Positions 11,181 through 22,812 of a stretch of 64,000 nucleotides of DNA are shown here, one piece after another. A model generated the notes under the pieces. The model saw nothing but the letters and a program-made list of their open reading frames with translations, was not told the DNA's origin and searched no databases. Positions within the stretch are counted from its first letter, which is position 1. Each line of letters opens with the position of its first letter. A program made the position numbers and the translations under genes. This DNA is from Cristatella mucedo (lineage: Eukaryota > Bryozoa > Phylactolaemata > Cristatellidae), in contig WPIO01000027.1 of assembly GCA_009760855.2 (NCBI GenBank), forward strand, positions 3,900,501-3,964,500, in the 5' to 3' direction.

Positions 11181-11841
11181 GAAGCTTGATTATTGCAATT
11201 CCCTCTTGGCTGGGTTGCCAAAGAAAGCTATTAGGCCACTGCAGCAGACTATGGATATGGCTGCAAGGCTAGTCCTTAAGTCCCGGTGGTTTGCACACGT
11301 GTCTCCTTTGCTAAAAGAGCTAGGATGGATGCCGGTTGAGCCACGGATACAGAGCAAAGTTCTTAAGCTGACCCACAAGGCCAGCCACGGCTTGGCTCCT
11401 TCGTACCTAGCTGAACTGCTGCATCAGCTTCAGCCTTTTCGTGCCCTCAGGTCCTGTGTGGACAAAAAATTAACTGTTCCATTCCTCCGCTTAAAGACCG
11501 TTGGTGACAGAAGCTTTAGCTCTGCAGGTCCTAGACTGTGGAACTCGCTTCCACAATTCTTATGCAATGACAACGACTCTCCTACTGCCGACCATGGCTC
11601 ATCCTTTTCAGCGGTCCTGAGGTGCTACTTCCATGTTACTCACTGCCTCAACTGCTCTCCTGACTCTGCTATGCTTCCCACTTTCTCTTTGTTGCGTGAG
11701 ACGAAGTCTGCTGGCTACCGAATGTGTACAGAAAGCCGCTTAGGCTGTGAGTACGCTATACACAACTCTCCTGCATAATACCCACATGGTCTTTATGACT
11801 TTGTGGAGTTCCAGACAGAGATACATTACCTTACATTACTT
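11181..11841 (+). mobile_element. L2-like LINE (family A), 5'-truncated, inserted in family B
   Basis: The frame 11140-11778 carries the family A C-terminal domain ([28 protein letters not shown]). It ends in the family A tail around ATACATTAC. Family B 3' UTR lies on both sides, so this is an insertion into an older B copy. Confidence 0.78.
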
Positions 11842-12030
11842 TGCATGCTGCCACTAACCATATTTACATGCTGACCCTGTGCACGTCACCCCTAACCGCG
11901 TTGTTCATGTTGTTTATCAAGCATGATATTACTCACAATTCAATCGTGTTTCCTTAAGCAGCAAATGTAAAGCGCCTAGAAAGAGATTGAGTTCTCTGAG
12001 GCTGCTTTATCAAGTGCATTATTATTATTA
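11842..12030 (+). mobile_element. LINE-B 3' UTR and (ATT)n tail, continuation of 8880-11180
   Basis: It resumes family B at TGCATGCTGCC and ends with the stem-loop block and an ATTATTATTATTA tail. Confidence 0.75.
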
Positions 12031-13280
12031 TGATCCTTGTGATGATCTAGCTTATCGTTTCTCTAGATTCTTATAATAATAATAATAATGCACTTGATAA
12101 AGCGCCCTCAGAGAACTTAATCTCTCTCTAGGCGCTTTACATTTGTTGCAAAGGGAAATGCAATTGAATGGTGAGTAGTATCATGCTTGATAAACAAACA
12201 AAATGAATAATATGGTTAGGGGTGACATGCACAGGGTCAGCATGCAAATGTGGTTAGTGGCAGCATGCACAGTGTCAGCACGCATAAGTACGTGAAGAAC
12301 GAATCACAGGGACCCACTAAATGCAGTCCTAAATAGGTGTGTTTTTAAGTTCCTTTTAAATGTGGTCAGGTCAGGGGATGTTCTGACGCAGGTCGGGAGG
12401 GAATTCCAGGCTTTGGGAGTATACGAACTAAATGCATGGTCTTCAAAGGATTTAAGGTTTGTACGAGGTATTTGTAGACATTCGGATTCCGAAAAGCGGG
12501 TGGTACGATGCTTGGCCTGATGGGGTAGTATATATGAGAGATAGGCTGGAGCCATAGAATGAAGGGACCTAAAAGTGAGCGACAAAACCTTGAAGTCAAT
12601 TCGTTGCTTGACTGGTAACCAGTGCAGGTTGGCAAGAAGTGGAGTAATGTGGCAACTGCAACGCTCACGACAGACAAGCCTAGCTGTGGAGTTTTGCACC
12701 AGCTGCAATCGCCTGATCGCACATGCTGGTAGGCCAGTAAGCAGTGAGTTGCAGAAGTCGAGACGGGATGTCACGAATGCATGGACCAACTTGGACGTGG
12801 TATCCTTATCTAAACAAGCCCAAATCTGTGTTCAGAAGATAGACAAGATCAGGGAGTCCATCTCTGCGAATGCAGCATCCACCTAGAATGAATTCCTTGC
12901 AGCACCTCAATGTCTACATTTAAGCCGGTCACTAGTGATCTGCTCCTGAAGTCTGTATCCCAATTAAAGAAGACAACAAGTCTTTTGGACCCTAGTCATA
13001 TTCCTCGATGTCTACATTTAAGCAGGTCACTAGTGACCTGCTCCTGAAGTCTGTATCCCAATTAAAGAAGACAACAAGTCTTTTGGTCCCTATTCCCACT
13101 GTCCCAGCACCTTTCAAAAAAGCTCTCGTCAAGCCAATACTCAAGAAAGCGACACTAGACAAAGAGAACTTGAGCAACTACCGCTCAGTCTCCCTTCTAC
13201 CACTCCTATCAGAGACACTGGAACTAGTCGTGACAGAACGGCTGGACTCATATTACTCATACTCATACTCATAGTAAAAC
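12031..13280 (+). mobile_element. LINE-B RT N-terminal part, split by a minus-strand LINE-B
   Basis: Positions 12031-12071 (S-D-P-C-D-D-L-A-Y-R-F-S) and 12830 onward (VQKIDKIRESI, then APFKKALVKPILKK) are adjacent parts of one B element. Compare 50855-50925, where they are joined. Within it, a segment of about 100 bp is tandemly duplicated (12909 and 13008 starts). A family B copy on the other strand sits between the halves. Confidence 0.7.
12072..12829 (-). mobile_element. L2-like LINE (family B), 5'-truncated, nested in another B
   Basis: Minus strand. The (ATT)n tail and stem-loop lie at 12072-12140, and the C-terminal frame is 12304-12789 (161 codons: RLDFCNSLLTGLPACAIRR, CHITPLLANLHWLPVKQ, KAWNSLPTC). 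The 5' end is truncated at about 12829. Confidence 0.8.
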
Positions 13281-13299
13281 TTCTAACTGCTAAAACTTT

Positions 13300-13955
13300 T
13301 AAGGCTAGGTGGTATATTGCATAGATTGAACCAGGATCAGTCAGTCTTCAGCTGTGTGTTAATACTGGCAAATATTCTCGTCGGGGATTTCTTGAGCATG
13401 TACGCTTTCCCGGGATTTTTCGCGGGTAGACCGTGACTTAATAGCAGGCCGAGATGACTCAGCTTATCGAAACTCTGGGAAGAACTCGTTGACGGGCTTT
13501 TTCCTAAAATCATCGAAGCAAGCCGGGGCAACTAAGCTAATCATGCAGAACTATCGTTAAGCTAAACACGAGTTGATAGCGTTAATGTTTCATGGGTGCT
13601 TAGGCCTTTCCTTAGTACTTGTTGTAAATGTGACTGATCTCACATTTTCTCTTTGGCTGGTTCAAAGTCTACAGTTGTACATTATTGCTAAATTCGTGAA
13701 CATCCATCGCTCATGCTTGTAACGCATTTTCAATCACTAATGCTTTTCAAAATGCTTACTTACCCAATGGTCGTTAATGTGTGTAAGTTTTTTATGCTCG
13801 GATCAATCGACCAGTCGGCAGGAATTTCTCTTACTGAGCCGCTGTCCGTGGACTTTCTTTGGACTGTCTTTAGGGTAGGTGGTATATTGCACAGGTTGAA
13901 CCAGGGTCAGTCAGTCATCAGCTGTGTGCTTATACTGGCAAATATTTGAACTCGT
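13300..13955 (+). repeat. Pair of ~80-bp direct repeats about 570 bp apart
   Basis: 13302-13380 and 13868-13950 share AGGTGGTATATTGCA, GTCAGTCAGTC and CAGCTGTGTG, ending at GGCAAATATT near CTCG. No coding content was recognised between them. Confidence 0.6.
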
Positions 13956-14715
13956 CTTGTGAGAACTAGCGTCTAATCAGCTGTGTCTTTACTGGGTACA
14001 GTTCAATGTCGAGACTAGCCTCGTTGTCCGGCTGTGGCTGTTACATTCGCTCTAGCTTGGCAACAATAGTGATCTCGGTCGTGTGAAGGTCGTTAAGTTT
14101 CTCGTTTGGCAGCAAATGAAAATTCAGAAGATGCTAAAGGTTTGTCGAAGCACCGTACTTTTACTGGCAGCTTTCTTGTATATCGAGCTCCTGCAGTCCA
14201 ACAGACTACTCTCCCAACGCAGCGAGTCTATGAAGGCGTATGTAGTTCTTTGTGTTAATTCCTGTGGGTCGGCTACCTCAGCTACAGCAGCCTCCGAGCT
14301 ACAGCTAAGAAGTATACCACCCGGCTCTCGAGACTCAGACCCTTCTGGTTAGCCCCATCCGAACATTCGCGCTAAAGTACACGCAGCTTTAGCGAAGGGC
14401 TGACTATTGCGGCTGGCTACGCCTCAGATCAGGTATGCGCTTATGTGTGTTGTCTTTTTTAATTGATTACCGCATAACCGTGGTAATTTTTTACGGGAAC
14501 ACGCTAGTAAAAGTTGAAAAGTTTAGCTTAATATATGCAATGTTTTCACGAGAATAATTAAGCCGATGTTAATAAATTAAATCAATAAACCAGAAAACGC
14601 TTAATTCAGAGCCCGGAATTTGTACGTTAATTCTTGCATACGTGTTTTTGGATCGATTTTTAATCTGCAACGGATTGAAGTGGAACTTTAGGAAACTATC
14701 CAAATAGAGTAATCA
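13956..14715. other. Intronic or intergenic, no gene recognised
   Basis: The 89-codon frame at 14083-14352 has no splice support and no recognised family. Confidence 0.35.
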
Positions 14716-14859
14716 CTATTTATTTGCAAGGAGGACTATCACATAATGCTGCAGCAAATCGGAGGACACATTGACGAACCTTGATTTATGTTTAGACCGG
14801 TAGTGGGTATCAAGTATTTCTTTCAGATCGAACGACGTACTTTCTTTATTTTGAGACCC
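14716..14859 (-). CDS. Candidate exon, possibly between Leu-Pro and His-box exons of the USP gene
   Basis: Minus strand. A very good acceptor (TTCTGCATTTTATTTGCAG) lies above 14859. Open from 14859 (phase 0) for 47 codons to a stop at 14716. SFDLKEILDTHYRSKHKSR resembles the charged 'F-x-F-D ... K' stretch that follows the Leu-Pro block in USPs. A weak donor AG|GTTCGT after KSR would join in phase to the 1963 exon. Its start phase does not match the end of 16283-16387, so either another exon lies between or this is not part of the gene. Confidence 0.4.
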   Translation of the reverse strand, partial: GSQNKESTSFDLKEILDTHYRSKHKSRFVNVSSDLLQHYVIVLLANK

Positions 14860-15114
14860 CTGCAAATAAAATGCAGAAGTTTTTTGAAAATGTTTTGATT
14901 CTGTCATTTGCAATGAACCATGAACCGTGTACATAATCAGTAAAGCTTTATTGGCATGATTTCGCCGATTATTTTAATTGTAGATTCATTTCATACGATC
15001 TCACGAAAGTTGGTCTCTGTTTTAAAAGGTAACAAAATCTCACTTTACAGAAAATTAGGCAAATTCATTCACTCCAAACAAAGCCTTTGTATGAATTTAC
15101 GGTGATGTGCTATC

Positions 15115-15265
15115 ATAGACGCCCCTTAGCCTAGGCATTAAGTTCTCATACTTCACGACTCAGGTCGGGGCCACGGAATCCTGGACCAGAAATCCCTCAC
15201 TGGGTGCGGCAGTGCGGCTGACAGCCACTAAGGCTTTTCTGCAGCTGCATAAATGAGGGTGTTGA
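15115..15265 (+). mobile_element. Degraded tRNA-derived SINE
   Basis: It aligns loosely with the SINE at 28255-28480: a CTTAGCCTAGGCATTAAG A-box-like start, CACGACTCAGG, and GACAGCCACTAAGGCTTTTC, the counterpart of the body found in the other copies. Confidence 0.4.
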
Positions 15266-16282
15266 TTGAGAGAGACTATCTTTATTTTACGTAGGGCCAT
15301 TTAACCATTTAACGTGTCCAAAGACCTGCAAGAGACCGCTCAGTTAGTAAGGACGAGTAAATTCATTATACTTACTACTAATCAATTCGGATTACGCATG
15401 TGAAGAGATTGAAAAAAGTCAGTTAAAACTAAACTTAATTGACATGAAGTGAACAAAACTCTAGCCTTGGGGTTAGGTGTTCCCACGTCACAATGCCGGA
15501 GTAAATGCGATTTGTGCAGTGTGATACAATTTTTGCAGTGGGCGATCATTTGGTACCTACGAAAGGCTAGCTATAAGCAGCATAAGCTCTGATTGACATA
15601 TGACCTGAACGAGGTAGTATTTTCGACTCTGGGTCTGTGGGTTCTGGTGAATAAAAAGCCTTAGTGTGGTGTTCTTCTGATAAACCTTATGAATGAAATC
15701 TATTCAGACCTAAAAGGACACCTGAACATCACTCGAAACTATGGAATGTGCGTATAGTTTTCTAAAGAATGACGCACCCCAAGGTCAACTCTCCGATTGC
15801 TAGTTATAGCAATCCAAAAGTTCAAAACCATAAACAGCGTGGATATGAAGATCGAGGCGATCATCTGTAGATGCTTTGCACAAATTCAAAATGTAATCTT
15901 TCTTTCACGTAATTGATTTCTCTTTCTCTCCTGGTAAATGGTGTGTCATGTTGCTGACATACCGTGGCATCTTCGCATTCTTTTATACCATTCCTTTGCT
16001 ACAACACTGGGAACATTTCAGAAGCTATTGGGACATTATGCATTTGTGTCCACAACACAAACACATGCCAAAAGCAAAGTTTCAACATAAGCCACCTTTG
16101 GTGGCCCCTTTTCCCTGATCAGTTGCACACGTTGCAGGTTGTTATGCGACACATTGCAGAGCATCTCTCCAACGTTCATCTTTCAAAGATGTTTACACGC
16201 TTAGTTGCGTATTGCTAAATTCCTTTACTTTTCGTTAATCAGTCTGCTTCGTTGACTCTTCGATAGTGGCTGCCGGTCTTAC

Positions 16283-16387
16283 CTTCGAAGTAGCCGTATC
16301 ACCGTATCGGGAGGCATCAGTTCTTCTAACGTACTAGCTCTATCCTCATGGCGTCTATGAGCACAACCTGTGCTACCGTCATCGCAA
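16283..16387 (-). CDS. USP gene, Leu-Pro...Arg-Arg exon
   Basis: Minus-strand exon of 105 nt. The acceptor is CTTTTCATTAGCAG and the donor is CGAAG|GTAAGA (16282-16277). It starts with one base and ends with two. The peptide runs SCDDGSTGCAHRRHEDRAS, then TLEELMPPDTVIRLLRR. This fits the USP block 'C ... A-K ... L-P-P-V-L-x-x-H-L-K-R-F' that lies between the fingers and the His box. It does not join in phase to 22407-22559, so at least one exon lies in between, or the acceptor is placed wrongly. Confidence 0.6.
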
Positions 16388-16619
16388 CTGCTAATGAAAA
16401 GATCGTCTTCGCCAGTTGCAGTAAACCCTTAAGTTTTTTATTTTAGCGACTTGAACCACTTATGCGGACATTATAACTAAGAGGCCTTCTGTGAAATTGT
16501 GTACAAGGCGTTCGAAGCTAATGACCTCATGGCCTCTGATCTACGAAAGTAAGCAGCTCCGTGCCACAAACGGTATGGCAATAATCCCTTGTACGTACAG
16601 GGTAATGTCGAACTTGTCC

Positions 16620-18275
16620 ACCGGTGTAACTTAAAAATTATTGACATAGACAAATTTTTAAAATCTGCTTGAGATGCCGGGCTTCTTGATCTGCACCCAG
16701 GCTCGACCGACAGCCTCGATACCTTTACTGATGCAGTGAGCAAGACACTTTGACAAGCATGCTCAGCTCATTCTATTCATTTGCAAAGTCATAGAGATTC
16801 CTTTAAAAATTATCAAAAACTTCAAAAAAAGCACCATGTTAAGCTCATGCTTCAACTTCATTTTAAGAAATCGGGGTCTGGTGCAGATCTAGTCAATTTC
16901 AAAGACTTTCTTCGAGTTTACACCAGGTAGCTTAAACAAGCTAGGTTTTTAACTGCCTTCGACACCATTGATCACGAAGTTCTGCTTGAACGACTGAGAA
17001 CAACGATCGGTCTGGCAGACGAAGCACTGGCGTGGTTTAAATCATACTTGTCTGATCGTGTTCAATCCGTGTCGTGTGGGGGTCAGGTCTCAGACATGGA
17101 GAAGGGTCACCTGTGGAGTCCCTCAAGGGTCTGTACTTGGTCCCTTGCTGTTCTCCATTTATACGCAACCTCTGGGAAACGTGATTAAGGCCCATGGAAT
17201 AGGATATCACTTCTATGCTGACGATACTCAGTTGTATTTGTCTTTTAAACCGTCGGAATCTGCTGCAGCAACTGAGAAACTGAATGCTTGCCTTGCCGAT
17301 ATTCGATCCTGGATGCCGGAAAACTTCCTGAAATTAAATGACGATAAAACCGAACTGCTTCTCATAGGACACCCTAAGCGTGTGGCTGGATTAAAAGGCT
17401 TTGCTGTTCTAATAGGCAATGCTATTGTGCGACCTTCACCACGTGCTCGTAATCTAGGTGTCGTGTTCGACAGCTGCCTCAATTTCAAAAGCTTCATTCA
17501 GAAGACTGCCTCTACAGCTAGCCATCACATCCGATCCCTATCCAAGATTAGAAGCTGTCTCCCACAGTGGCTTGTAAAAAATTTAAGTAGCTCTTTAGTT
17601 CTGTCTCGGCTTGATTATTGTAGTTCCCTTTTGGCTGGGCTACCAAAGAAAGCTATTATGCCACTACAGCGGACTATGAATATGGCTGCAAGGCTGGTCT
17701 TTAAGTCCCAGTGGTTTGAGCACGTGTCACCTTTGCTGGAAGAGCTAGGATGGTTGCCGGTTGAGCAAAGGATACGGTGCAAAGTTCTTACGCTGACCCA
17801 CAAGGCCCGCCACGGCTTGGCTCCTTCATACCTAGCTGAACTGCTACATCAGTTTCAGCCTGTTCGCGCCCTCAGGTCCTGTGTGGACAATAAATTAGCT
17901 GTCCCATTCCTCCGCTTAAAGACAGTTGGCGACAGAAGCTTTAGCTCTGCAGGTCCTAGACTGTGGAACTCGCTTCCACAATTCTTACGCAACGACATCT
18001 ACTCTCCAACTGCCGACTATGGCACATCTTTTTCAGCGGTTCTGAACTGCTACTTCTATGCTACTCACTACCTCAACTGCTCTCCTGACTCTGCTATGCT
18101 TCCCACTTTCTCTTTGTTGCGTGAGACGAAGTCTGTTGGCTACCGAATGCGTACCGAAAGCCGCTTAGGCTGCGAGTTCGCTATACAAAATTCTCCTGCG
18201 TAACGCGCACATAGTCTTTATGACTTTGTGGATTACTGACGGAGATACATTACATTAACTCAAAATCTGAAGTCC
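16620..18275 (+). mobile_element. L2-like LINE (family A), best-preserved copy
   Basis: The damaged endonuclease-RT linker lies at about 16620-16940. RT follows from [16 protein letters not shown] (about 16950), and the long frame 17058-18203 follows. It ends in the family A 3' tail (ACGGAGATACATTACATT). The 5' end is truncated. Confidence 0.85.
17058..18203 (+). CDS. LINE-A reverse transcriptase, C-terminal 381 residues
   Basis: It contains [20 protein letters not shown], then the catalytic YADD box in [14 protein letters not shown], then the L2/CR1 C-terminal domain ([52 protein letters not shown]). Retrotransposition would need the missing endonuclease and the upstream RT motifs, so this copy is dead. 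A short frameshift near 17090 breaks the RT upstream of the start (the S-D-M-E region). It is the only long uninterrupted family A frame in the window. Confidence 0.85.
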   Translation: MFNPCRVGVRSQTWRRVTCGVPQGSVLGPLLFSIYTQPLGNVIKAHGIGYHFYADDTQLYLSFKPSESAAATEKLNACLADIRSWMPENFLKLNDDKTELLLIGHPKRVAGLKGFAVLIGNAIVRPSPRARNLGVVFDSCLNFKSFIQKTASTASHHIRSLSKIRSCLPQWLVKNLSSSLVLSRLDYCSSLLAGLPKKAIMPLQRTMNMAARLVFKSQWFEHVSPLLEELGWLPVEQRIRCKVLTLTHKARHGLAPSYLAELLHQFQPVRALRSCVDNKLAVPFLRLKTVGDRSFSSAGPRLWNSLPQFLRNDIYSPTADYGTSFSAVLNCYFYATHYLNCSPDSAMLPTFSLLRETKSVGYRMRTESRLGCEFAIQNSPA

Positions 18276-19830
18276 TGCCAGTCAGACCCAAAACATTTAA
18301 AAAACGGTACACAATTTATTGGCCAATTTTGAGAGGTCCGACTCCTCAGATATTAACGGCTCAACCGAAAAGTTTTCACCCTTCTTTGCTGAACAATTGT
18401 GCACATTCATGCCTCCATAAAGCCCCCTTGAGTAAAGCAATTGCAAAATAAAAACACGTGACCCTTTTAAAAGACTTTCCGAGGTTTCTGCATGTGATGT
18501 GGCTATGTTAACAAGGTCTAGTAAAGAGAGCTCGTTTTCTGAAGACCCTTTATAATCGTAGTCTTATTTGGCAGACCAGGATTTACAACGCTTATTTGGA
18601 AAAAGAGGTCGTACCCAAGTCCTTCAAATTAGTAATGGTTAGAACGATGCTTAAAGAGCCTAGATTAGATGCAGAGATCCTTGCAAACTATCGCATAGTC
18701 TCCCTTATTTATTTTTTGCGAAAGATTCTTGAAAGCATTGTTGCTAAACAGCTGGTTGTACATATTGAAAAGGATGAAATGTAAGAAACATTTCAATTCG
18801 GGTTAAAGAGGCAGCACTCCACTTAAACTGCTCTCCTCTGTTTTAACAATGAAATTCTATATGGCAACAATAATGGGAATGTCGCTGCTCTAGCTCTGCT
18901 AGATCCATCAGCTGCCTTCGACACCATTGGTAACGATGTTCTACTTGAACGATTGAGAGCAACGATCGGTCTGGCAGACGATGCACTGGCATGGTTCATA
19001 TCGTACTTGTCTGAACGTGTTCAGTCAGTGTCGTGTGGGGGTCAGGTCTCACCCACGAGTTCGTTCACCTGTGGAGTCCCTCAAGGGTCCGTCCTCGGTC
19101 CCTTGCTGTTGTCCATTTATACTCAACCTCTGGGAAAAGTGATTAAGGCTCATGGAATAGGATATCACTTTCATACTGACGATACTCAGCTGTGTTTGTT
19201 ATTCAAACCGTCGGAATCTGCTGCAGCAACTGATAAGCTGAATGATTGCCTTGCCCACATTTAATCCTGAATGTCGGATAATTCCTCTTGAAACTAAATG
19301 AAGATACAACTTCACTGATTTTCACAGGACACCTAAAGCGTGTGGCTGGATTAGAAGGTTTGCACTTGTAATAGGTGACGCTGTTGTGCGGTCACCAAGT
19401 GCCCGAAATTTAAGAGTCATTTTCGACAGCTGCCTAAACTTTAAAAGCTTCATTTAGAAGATTGCATTTAGAGAAAGATATCAAGGCCGAACCCTATCTA
19501 AGATTGGGAGCAGTCTTTCACAGTGGCTTGCAAAAAATTTGAGTAGCTCCTTAGTTCTGCATCGGCTTGATTATTGCAATTCCCTTTTGGCTACGCTATC
19601 AAAAAGCAACTAGGCTGCTACAAATGGTTATGAATATGGCTGCAAGGCTAGTTCTCAAGTCCCGGAGGTTTGATCGCGTGTCTCCTTTGCTAAAAGAGCT
19701 AGGATGGCTGCCGGTTGATCAACGAATACAGAGCAAAGTTCTTACGCTGACCCACAAGGCCCGCCGCGGCTTGGCTCATCCACACCTAGCTGAACTGCTG
19801 CGCCAGTTTTAGCCTCCTCGTGCCCCCAGG
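18276..19830 (+). mobile_element. L2-like LINE (family A), degraded, adjacent to the previous copy
   Basis: It carries the endonuclease-RT linker, RT N-terminus (about 18596), fingers and palm (18953-19264, with the catalytic Tyr-Ala changed: HTDD in place of YADD) and post-RT parts up to 19812. It ends without its own 3' tail where a family B copy starts. Confidence 0.78.
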
Positions 19831-19849
19831 CCTCTCATCTCACCCGGGC

Positions 19850-21165
19850 ATCACAGCCACTGGCGTTCTGTAATGGTTCAGGTCCTATCTTAGAATGAGA
19901 CTCCAGAGTATTGACGTGAATAGACAAAGTTCATCCTAAGTACCTTTGAAATACGGGGTACCTCAGGGCTTTGTGCTAGGTCCGGTTCTTTTCACGGTTT
20001 ATAATCTCCCTCTTGCTGATGTGATTGCCAAGCACAATCTAGGCTTTCACTTCAATAAATAAATAAATAACTCCTAGCTGATTAAACATCCTCTTTTTTA
20101 TAGCGACAGAAGAGCCTTTACGGCTATCACCACCGCTTGCAGCGGCGATAAAGGATCGCCCACCGCAGGAATCGAACCCACGACCTCGGGACCGAGGCGT
20201 GAAAGCAACCGCCTTACTTAGTGTGCCATCATGACTCACCATCAATGAGGATGCCACTCAGTTGTACCTTTGCTTTGATCTCTCCCAGCCTTCGAGCACC
20301 TCGAATTCTCTCAATTCACTTGCTGCACGTATTGATGGATGGCAGCAAATTTTCTCAAACTAAACGATGGTAAAACTGACTTCCTAGTTATGGGCAAACC
20401 CAGTGTGATTCAGAAATAGGAAAGGCTAACGCTCAAAATTGGCTCTGCCAGAATATCTCCTGTTGAATCAGCTCGAAACTTAGGTGTAATGTTTCAAAGT
20501 GACCTCTCGCTAGTCGACCGTATCAGCCCCACAATCAAGTCTCTACTGTCAGCTACATAACATTGTTCAAATTCGGGCTTGTTTAGATAAGGATACTGCG
20601 TCTAAGTTGGTCCATACATTTGTGACGTCTCGTCTTGACTTTAGTAGCTCACTGCTTGCTGGCCTACCGGCATGTGCAATCAGGCGCTCTTACAGCTGGT
20701 GCAAAACTCTGCAGCCAGGCTTGTCTGTCATGAGCGTCGCAATTGCCACACCACACCACTTCTCGCTGACCTGCACTGGCTACCAGTCAAGCAAGGGATC
20801 AACCTTAGTTTTGTCTCTCACTTTTAGGTCACTTCATTCTTTGGCTCCAGCCTATCTTTCAGATCTACTCCACACCAGGCCGTGCATTGTACCACCAGCT
20901 TTTCGGAATCCAACAGTTTACCAATACTTCGTACAAACCTCAAATCCTTTGGAGACCGTGCATTTAGTTCCTATGCTCTCAAAGCCTGGAATTCACTCCC
21001 GACTTGCGTCACAACTTCCCTTGGCTTTACCACGTTTAAGAAGAACTTGAAAACACACTTATTTAGGACAGCACTTAGCGGGTTCCTGTGACTCGTCCTT
21101 CATGTGCTTTTTGCGTGCTGACACCGTGCATGCTGCCACTAATCACACTTACTTGCTGACCCTGT
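19850..21165 (+). mobile_element. L2-like LINE (family B), degraded, with a SINE inside
   Basis: It starts in the RT palm (ATTGACGTGAATAG, GGGTACCTCAGGG) and continues to the 3' UTR. At about 20050 the sequence before the YADD codons is split by a minus-strand SINE and resumes at GAGGATGCCACTCAG. Confidence 0.78.
20052..20248 (-). mobile_element. tRNA-derived SINE
   Basis: On the minus strand: A-box-like TGGCACACTAAG, B-box GGTTCGATTCC, then a body ending GTCGCTATAAA and a short (ATTT)n tail. It sits inside LINE B. Confidence 0.75.
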
Positions 21166-21362
21166 GCATTTTACTACCTCAGCTGCTCTCCTGATTCGGC
21201 TGTGCTTTACACTTTTTGTTTGTGGCGTGAGAGGAAGTCTGTTGGCTTCTGAATGCGTACTGAAAGCCGCCCAGGCTGTGAGTGCTACACTAAACTCTCC
21301 TGCGTAACACCCACTTAGTCTTTGGGCTTTGTGGAGTTACAGATGGAGATCAATTACAATAC
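21166..21362 (+). mobile_element. LINE family A 3' fragment
   Basis: It matches the last 190 bp of family A (CTACCTCA, GAAAGCCGC, TTTGTGGAGTTACAGA) and is fused to the B 3' UTR. Confidence 0.7.
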
Positions 21363-22406
21363 ATAATTGCCAGAGCTAAGTCAGATAGAGTGCTAGAGTT
21401 GACTAGATATTGCCACTGAAGACTGAGCAAAATGCGCTCCACTCAAGCAAAACGCATAGTGCCGAAGGAATGCAATGACTAACTTCCTTAACAGTACTGC
21501 CGCGCCTTTGATCACAGGATCGTTCATTACGCTTAGTTTCGCCTGATTGCGCATGATTTTCAGTACCACAATACCCAAATTTCCACCTTGAAATACCCAA
21601 AAATCGGATACTCAATGCTCAGTTTTTGAATAAATATTAAAGTTCACTGTTTGTAAAGTTCGCCCATGTTATTTCAATCCATTGCTCACGCACGATCACT
21701 GAAAATGTACTGCAATCGATTGCAATAACCCGGGTCAATGCCACAATCTTCTACAGCCTACCGTAAATCTAACAGAAATAAACCACACGATGATCACATT
21801 TTCTTTTCAATATGAAGTCGGATTTAGAATCGTATCTAGCCAATTTCGCACACAAGCTGGCGGCGAATTTGACGCAATCGACGGTAATGGGACGGGAGAA
21901 TACTGCAACCATAGCAATCCGCTGTGCAATGCAACAGAACTCGGATGCTCCAGTTTGGTGAGGGCTCGCCGAAGTAGCACTGTGCTCTCGGGCTCAAGGG
22001 CAGCATCGACTTTATGACTATTAAAACTCGCCGTCCATTTGAAACCGAAAGCCCAGGAGCGGGCCTGAAAGTCTGATGTGCAACTGTATTCTACAATACT
22101 GAGCTGCCTCTGAGCCGTCACTCACCGAAACCAAAACGTTCGTGCGTGAAAATGAGCTGCAGACTTTCGGTTTTAGCATTCGACTATCAAATTGAGCAGC
22201 TGCGCATTTCATACCAATTCCTACGCCTACAGCGTGTGCAAATAGCCTCCAAACAAACTGAAGCGAACGAATGAACGAACCTACCGTATTTGGCTCCGTC
22301 AGCTTAATACTACAAATTGTTGCATCAGCCCCGACGCCGTTTGAAGTACTGTTAAGCATATCTTGCACTATTTAGGACCATTCGGCTACTAATTTTTCAT
22401 ACTTAC
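21363..22406. other. Intron stretch, no confirmed exon
   Basis: The overlapping minus frames at 21807-22121 and 22021-22368 are open for about 100 codons. The second has donor-like ACG|GTAGGT, but neither gives a phase-0 start that would follow the 22407-22559 exon. Confidence 0.35.
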
Positions 22407-22559
22407 ACACAGAATGTCTGAGAGATCAATATGAATGAGGAATTCCATGCAAATTTCATCGTCCTTGCAGTTTCTGGACGTAGCTTTTATGTTAGTGAAT
22501 CCGATTGCCTTGCTCAGCACTTTGTTTCCGTAAAATACATGACCGTTGACGAACGAATC
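22407..22559 (-). CDS. USP gene, fingers-region exon
   Basis: Minus-strand exon of exactly 51 codons, phase 0 to 0. The acceptor is a T-run then ATATCGCACAG, and the donor is TGT|GTAAGT. The peptide begins DSFVNGHVFYGNKVLSKAIG and ends ICMEFLIHIDLSDILC. In USP4/11/15 the same place reads 'D-S-I-I-V-D-I-F-H-G-L-F-K-S ... F ... L-x-L'. The spacing fits, but the CxxC zinc ligands usual after 'K-S' are missing. It joins in phase to 25313-25462. Confidence 0.78.
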
Positions 22560-22675
22560 CTGTGCGATATAAAAAAAAAACTCCACACTCTTTCCATGTC
22601 AGTACCGCAGCTGTAGCTTTCCAGCAAAACCATTACATATTTTGAGAAATTCTTTACACGTCTCACGTGCTTGAA

Positions 22676-22812
22676 AAATAATAGTAATAATAATAATGCA
22701 CATGACAAAATGCCCTCGGAGAACTAAATCTCTTTCTAGGCGTTTAACATTCGCTGCAAAGAGAAACGCGATTGAATGGTGAGTAATATCATACTTGATA
22801 AACAAAAATAGT
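22676..22812 (-). mobile_element. LINE-B 3' tail fragment
   Basis: Minus strand (ATT)n, stem-loop block and GCAGCGAATG, truncated after about 135 bp. Confidence 0.75.

Noticed and set aside
12031-13280. Twin-priming inversion of a single LINE
   Set aside because: The codons at 12071 and 12830 are adjacent in other B copies, so a nested insertion explains the structure better.
15861-15975. Minus-strand hydrophobic frame (starts MIASIFISTLFMV) after an acceptor-like CATCTACAG
   Set aside because: Only 37 codons with no joining partner; left out for lack of support.
16447-16550. Plus-strand exon with EAFCEIVYKAFEAND before a GTAAGC
   Set aside because: A stop lies directly upstream with no real acceptor; 23 codons open can be chance.
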